DNA of 43,468 nucleotides, from contig JAEWEG010000031.1 in assembly GCA_023389575.1 (NCBI GenBank), forward strand, positions 1 to 43,468. The letters are read 5' to 3'. Under the pieces are notes generated by a model. That model was not told where the DNA came from and searched no databases. It was given only the letters and a program-made list of their open reading frames with translations. The position numbers and the translations under genes were made by a program. Origin of the DNA: Chloroflexota bacterium. GTDB taxonomy: Bacteria; Chloroflexota; Chloroflexia; Thermomicrobiales; UBA6265. Positions 40,283 through 43,468 of this stretch are shown piece after piece (the stretch's first letter is position 1; every line of letters begins with the position of its first letter).

Positions 40283-43200
40283 ATGCAGGCACCACATTCA
40301 GGCCCTTCCGTGCTTGACCGGGCGATATCGCCAGTGGTTGGCGCCGCCCGTCGCCAGGCGCGGCGATTCGGCCGGCCGCGCGCCGGGAAGCGGCTGAGCG
40401 CGGCCGCCAGGTTCGTCCACCTCTTCGGCGCCATCGCCATGCTTGTTGGCCTCTTCCTCCCGCTCACCGGGATGAACCAGGCCCTCGCCAGCCCGCTTGA
40501 CACCACCTCCCGGCAATCCCAGGCCCAGAACGCGATTCCCAGCGGCATCGGTCAGGTCGTGGCGATGGGTGATTTCCAGTCCCAGCTAGGCTGCGGCGAC
40601 TGGGATCCGAACTGCGGCCCCAGCAGCCTGGGCAACGAGGGCGGCATCTGGAGCGGTATCGTTGGGCTCGCGCCCGGCTCGTACCAGGTGCAGTTCGCCG
40701 TCGTCGATGGCACGGGCAGCCTGTTCACCTTCGGGAGCGGTGGGCAGGACGGTGGCCCGCTCAGCTTCTCGGTCGGCGACGGTCAGGCCGGAGCATTCTT
40801 CCGCTTCGACGCCCACACCAACGCGGTCCAGGCCGAAGGCATCGACGCCCTATACACCGTCCAGACCGACCTCGGCACGTACGTTCCGACACCATCCGGC
40901 GGCACGCTCGACATCCTGGTCGAATCCCAGGGCGGCAGCACGAACGTCCAGCTTCTCGCCGCTGGCGCCCCGGTCGGCGAACCACAGCAGGCCCAGCTTT
41001 CGCCCGGTTGGACACGGATCTCACTCGATGCCAACGGAAACGTCGTCAACGCCCAGGGACTTACCTACGGAACACTCACCGTCCAGCGGCTCGACGCGGA
41101 CGGCAACCCGACTGGCGGCGGCTGCTACCAGTTGTGGGGCGGAAGCCTCGTCAACCAGGCCTGCGCCGATGGCGGCGGCAACGCCCTCATGACCTTCCCC
41201 GAAGGGGTCCAGCCCGGCGGGTATACCCTCGTCGAGGTCCAGGCGCCGTCCGGGCAGGAGCCGATGGCCGACACCCCGGTCGATCTCCAGCCCGGCGACC
41301 AGGTCGTCACCCTTCAGCCCGAGGGCGCGGAGGTCATCGAAGAGCCAACGGACGAACCCACCGACGAGCCCACGGATGAACCGACCGACGAACCCGTCGA
41401 TGACGGTTTCCCCAGCCCGCTGGTCGTGCAGATCACCGACGAGCAAGGCAACCCTGTTCCCGGCGCCTGCTGGCAGTTGATTCAGGACGGGAACGTGGTT
41501 CAGGAAGAGTGCGACCGCGCGGAACGGGGTGACACCAACCCTGGCAACGGCCGCACTGGTTTCGACGTCGTGCCTCCGGGAACCTACACCCTCCATCAAT
41601 CCGAAGGACCGGAAGGCTCCAATTTCGCCGAGGACCGCGAAATCACCATCTCCGGCGACGGCAACCCCGTCGAGGAGCAGGTCACCGTGCCGGTGGCGGA
41701 GCAGCCCACCCAGGAGATAACGGAAGAACCTACCGATGAAGTGACGGAAGAGCCGACCCAGGAGGAAGGCTTCCCGAGCACCTTCGTGGTGCAGCTCGAG
41801 GATGACCAGGGCAACCTCATCCCCGGAGCCTGCTGGCAACTGGTCCAGAACAGCGATGTCGTGATGGATGATTGCGACACCGCCGAGCGGGGCGATACGA
41901 ACCCTGGAAACGGTCGCACTGGCTTCGATGATGTTCCGGCGGGTACCTATACGCTTCGCCAGATCTCTGGTCCGGATGGCACGAACCTCGCCGACGATCG
42001 CGAGATCACCATCCCTGGCGACGGAAGCGATGTCGAGGAGTTCGTCGTCGTACCGTTCGCCGAGCAGCCCACCGAGGAAGTCACCGAAGAGCCGACGGAT
42101 GAACCCATCACCGAGGAGCCCGTCACCGAGGAACCCACGGATGAGGTCATCGATGGCTTTCCCAGCCCGCTGGTCGTCCAGATCACGGATGAGCAGGGCA
42201 ATCCCGTCCCCGGCGCGTGTTGGCAACTGATCCAGGATGGCGACGTGGTCCAGGAGGACTGCGATCGCGCCGAGTGGGGCGACACCAATCCTGGGAACGG
42301 CCGCACGGGCTTCGACAGCGTCCCCGCCGGAACCTACACCCTTCATCAGTCCGAAGGCCCTCAGGGCAGTACCCAGGCCGAGGACCGCGAGATCACGATT
42401 TCCGGCGATGGCAACCCGGTGGAAGAACAGGTCACGGTTCCGGCCGGTGACCAGCCCACCGAGGAACCAACTGAAGAACCGACCGAGGAACCCACCGAAC
42501 AGCCGACCGATGAGCCGGCGCAACTCGGCAACCTCCAGGTCGATCTCTACGCGCCCGATGGCTCGCTTGTCGGCGGCGCCTGCTGGCAGCTCGTCCAGGA
42601 CGAGAACGTCGTCAAGCAGGCCTGCGACATCGACGATGGCGTCGACCGCTTCCCGTTCAATGGCAAGGTCGGCCTCTACGAGGTTCCGGTCGGCACCTAT
42701 ACCCTGCGCATGTCCACCGTGCCTGACGGCTATGAGCAGGTTCCGGACGCCGAAGTCCAGATCACCACCACCGATGGCCTGCTTGAAGTGACGATCCAAC
42801 CAACCGGCGCGGACGCCACGGAGCAACCCACCGAGGAGCCCACCGAGGAACCGACTGAAGAGGCCACCGAGGAACCAACGGTGCCGGACGGGCCTCCGGG
42901 CGCGCTCGTCGTTACCTTGCAGGACGACCAGGGCAACCTGATCGGCGGCGCCTGCTTCGAGCTGGTCGACGCCGAGGAAAACGTGGTCGCCGAATCCTGC
43001 GATCTTCCCGGTCCCACCGACCAGAATCCGAACAACGGCCGCTCCGGCTTCTATGGCGTTCCACCGGGTGAGTACACCCTGCGCCAGGTCGATTCGGTCG
43101 ATGGCTTCGAGCCCGTCGATCCAATCGAGGTAACCGTTCAGCCGAACACCCAGACGGACGAAACGGTGACCGCCCAGGCCAGCGCGGGCGCGCCGACGGA

Positions 43201-43468
43201 GGAACCCACCAGCGAGCCGACGGAAGAGCCGGTCGCCCCCGGCGAGACCACCGGTCTCATGATCGACGCCACGGGCATCGAACTCGGCGGCCAGCAACTC
43301 TGTATCGAACTCGGCTCCACCGGCGGCATCGGCATGTCCACCCCGCCGTTCGCCTGCGACAACGGCGACAACGACCAGGATCCGCGCGAGGGCATCATCG
43401 TCCTTGCCGATGTGCCGCCTGGCACCTACGCCTTCTTCGTCACCTCGGGTCCGGACGAACTCCAGGAC
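40283..43468 (+). CDS. Large secreted multi-domain repeat protein (partial at right edge)
   Basis: The first 1,062 residues are seen; no stop before the edge. ATG 40283 has GGAGGA at 6-7 nt. Residues 1-75 are basic with a hydrophobic segment (LFGAIAMLVGLFLPLTGMNQ) ending near ALA: an export signal or anchor. Residues about 88-190 (VAMGDFQSQLGCGDWDPNCG, LAPGSYQVQF) resemble the pullulanase-associated X25 domain. Seven similar units follow, at 41059, 41405, 41768, 42155, 42524, 42881 and 43253. Each runs beta strand, GxGAC-aromatic-x-L (e.g. PGACWQLIQD), a second Cys (EECDRAE), then VPxGTYTL, suggesting disulfide-linked SpaA/prealbumin-like sandwiches. Acidic PTEEP/PTDEP linkers separate them. 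This is probably a cell-surface adhesin or spacer protein; the family was not identified by search. Confidence 0.85.
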   Translation, partial: MQAPHSGPSVLDRAISPVVGAARRQARRFGRPRAGKRLSAAARFVHLFGAIAMLVGLFLPLTGMNQALASPLDTTSRQSQAQNAIPSGIGQVVAMGDFQSQLGCGDWDPNCGPSSLGNEGGIWSGIVGLAPGSYQVQFAVVDGTGSLFTFGSGGQDGGPLSFSVGDGQAGAFFRFDAHTNAVQAEGIDALYTVQTDLGTYVPTPSGGTLDILVESQGGSTNVQLLAAGAPVGEPQQAQLSPGWTRISLDANGNVVNAQGLTYGTLTVQRLDADGNPTGGGCYQLWGGSLVNQACADGGGNALMTFPEGVQPGGYTLVEVQAPSGQEPMADTPVDLQPGDQVVTLQPEGAEVIEEPTDEPTDEPTDEPTDEPVDDGFPSPLVVQITDEQGNPVPGACWQLIQDGNVVQEECDRAERGDTNPGNGRTGFDVVPPGTYTLHQSEGPEGSNFAEDREITISGDGNPVEEQVTVPVAEQPTQEITEEPTDEVTEEPTQEEGFPSTFVVQLEDDQGNLIPGACWQLVQNSDVVMDDCDTAERGDTNPGNGRTGFDDVPAGTYTLRQISGPDGTNLADDREITIPGDGSDVEEFVVVPFAEQPTEEVTEEPTDEPITEEPVTEEPTDEVIDGFPSPLVVQITDEQGNPVPGACWQLIQDGDVVQEDCDRAEWGDTNPGNGRTGFDSVPAGTYTLHQSEGPQGSTQAEDREITISGDGNPVEEQVTVPAGDQPTEEPTEEPTEEPTEQPTDEPAQLGNLQVDLYAPDGSLVGGACWQLVQDENVVKQACDIDDGVDRFPFNGKVGLYEVPVGTYTLRMSTVPDGYEQVPDAEVQITTTDGLLEVTIQPTGADATEQPTEEPTEEPTEEATEEPTVPDGPPGALVVTLQDDQGNLIGGACFELVDAEENVVAESCDLPGPTDQNPNNGRSGFYGVPPGEYTLRQVDSVDGFEPVDPIEVTVQPNTQTDETVTAQASAGAPTEEPTSEPTEEPVAPGETTGLMIDATGIELGGQQLCIELGSTGGIGMSTPPFACDNGDNDQDPREGIIVLADVPPGTYAFFVTSGPDELQD
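41345..43252 (+). repeat. Acidic PTEEP/PTDEP linkers between repeat domains
   Basis: Six Pro-Thr-Glu/Asp-rich linkers of 17-29 residues sit at 41345-41404, 41705-41767, 42068-42154, 42455-42523, 42818-42880 and 43193-43252. Codon choice varies (PTEE written many ways), so the tract is protein-level rather than a simple nucleotide microsatellite. Confidence 0.8.
41405..42454 (+). repeat. 750-bp internal duplication (domains 2-4 of the large protein)
   Basis: Domains beginning at 41405 and 42155 are near-identical over about 98 residues (about ten differences), exactly 750 bp apart, with the related domain 41768 between. Their DNA differs at many third positions, so the copy is not very recent. 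Confidence 0.75.

Noticed and set aside
39974..40297. Minus-strand frame in the leader of the surface protein
   Set aside because: No SD, Arg/Pro/Gly-rich composition and no family; it overlaps the surface gene start.
41345..43252. PTEEP tract as a CRISPR or simple DNA repeat
   Set aside because: Repeats are protein-level with varied codons, unequal spacing and open reading; there are no spacers.
41021..43297. Very long minus-strand open frame (about 758 codons) antisense to the repeat protein
   Set aside because: It mirrors the codon bias of the acidic repeats, has no SD or family features, and the plus strand has a coherent signal, domains and SD.

Overview
The window is a gene-dense, high-G+C stretch of a bacterial chromosome. 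Intergenic gaps are short, GTG and TTG starts are frequent, and purine-rich Shine-Dalgarno (SD) sites precede most genes. F420-type luciferase-like oxidoreductases, Tat-type signal peptides, a WYL regulator, many small VOC/SRPBCC/SnoaL proteins and a secreted Pro/Thr/Glu-linked repeat protein together suggest a Chloroflexota bacterium, possibly Thermomicrobia, or less likely an actinobacterium. This placement is inference from gene content. There is no rRNA, tRNA, CRISPR array, insertion sequence or prophage that I can see.

Layout. 1-183 holds a frameshifted ParD-like antitoxin cut by the window edge. 306-4804 is a carbohydrate segment: a sugar-phosphate isomerase-like TIM barrel, a small DMT transporter and two tandem GH4 alpha-galactosidase-type glycosidases. 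5066-7155 has an F420-type oxidoreductase facing an EamA exporter. 7594-12265 has a Tat-exported sulfatase, a TPR protein, a VanZ-like protein, an XRE regulator and an M29 aminopeptidase. 12355-19561 has a RibD-type reductase, a WYL regulator, an epoxide hydrolase, a VOC protein, a PHP phosphoesterase, an RsmC-like methyltransferase, a small secreted two-Cys protein and a LysE exporter. 19628-26912 has two PhnB-like VOC proteins flanking a tandem pair of S9 serine peptidases, a divergent orphan siderophore/metal-binding protein and a LOG protein. 27056-30312 carries an alpha/beta-hydrolase / degenerate cyclase / LuxR fusion and small stress-type proteins. 30371-33961 has SRPBCC, YjlB-like cupin and BKACE genes, then a GIY-YIG-like protein and an S66 LD-carboxypeptidase. 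34144-34738 is a lower-G+C ParDE-type toxin-antitoxin module butted against a hydantoinase/oxoprolinase gene, which is divergent from a DUF917 gene. 37704-39906 has a Tat-exported unknown, a small Cys/His-rich ORF and a second LLM oxidoreductase. 40283 to the right edge is a very large secreted protein: a probable X25-like domain, then seven related two-cysteine beta-sandwich domains joined by acidic PTEEP linkers.

Functionally the window is mainly heterotrophic accessory metabolism: glycosides, sulfate esters, peptides, cyclic amides and beta-keto acids. It also has exporters, regulators and surface proteins. The items most worth pursuing are the two-Cys repeat family (large protein plus a small relative near 18.2 kb), the hydrolase/cyclase/LuxR fusion, the compact TA insertion, and the long, mostly perfect intergenic hairpins that usually lack a U-tract.
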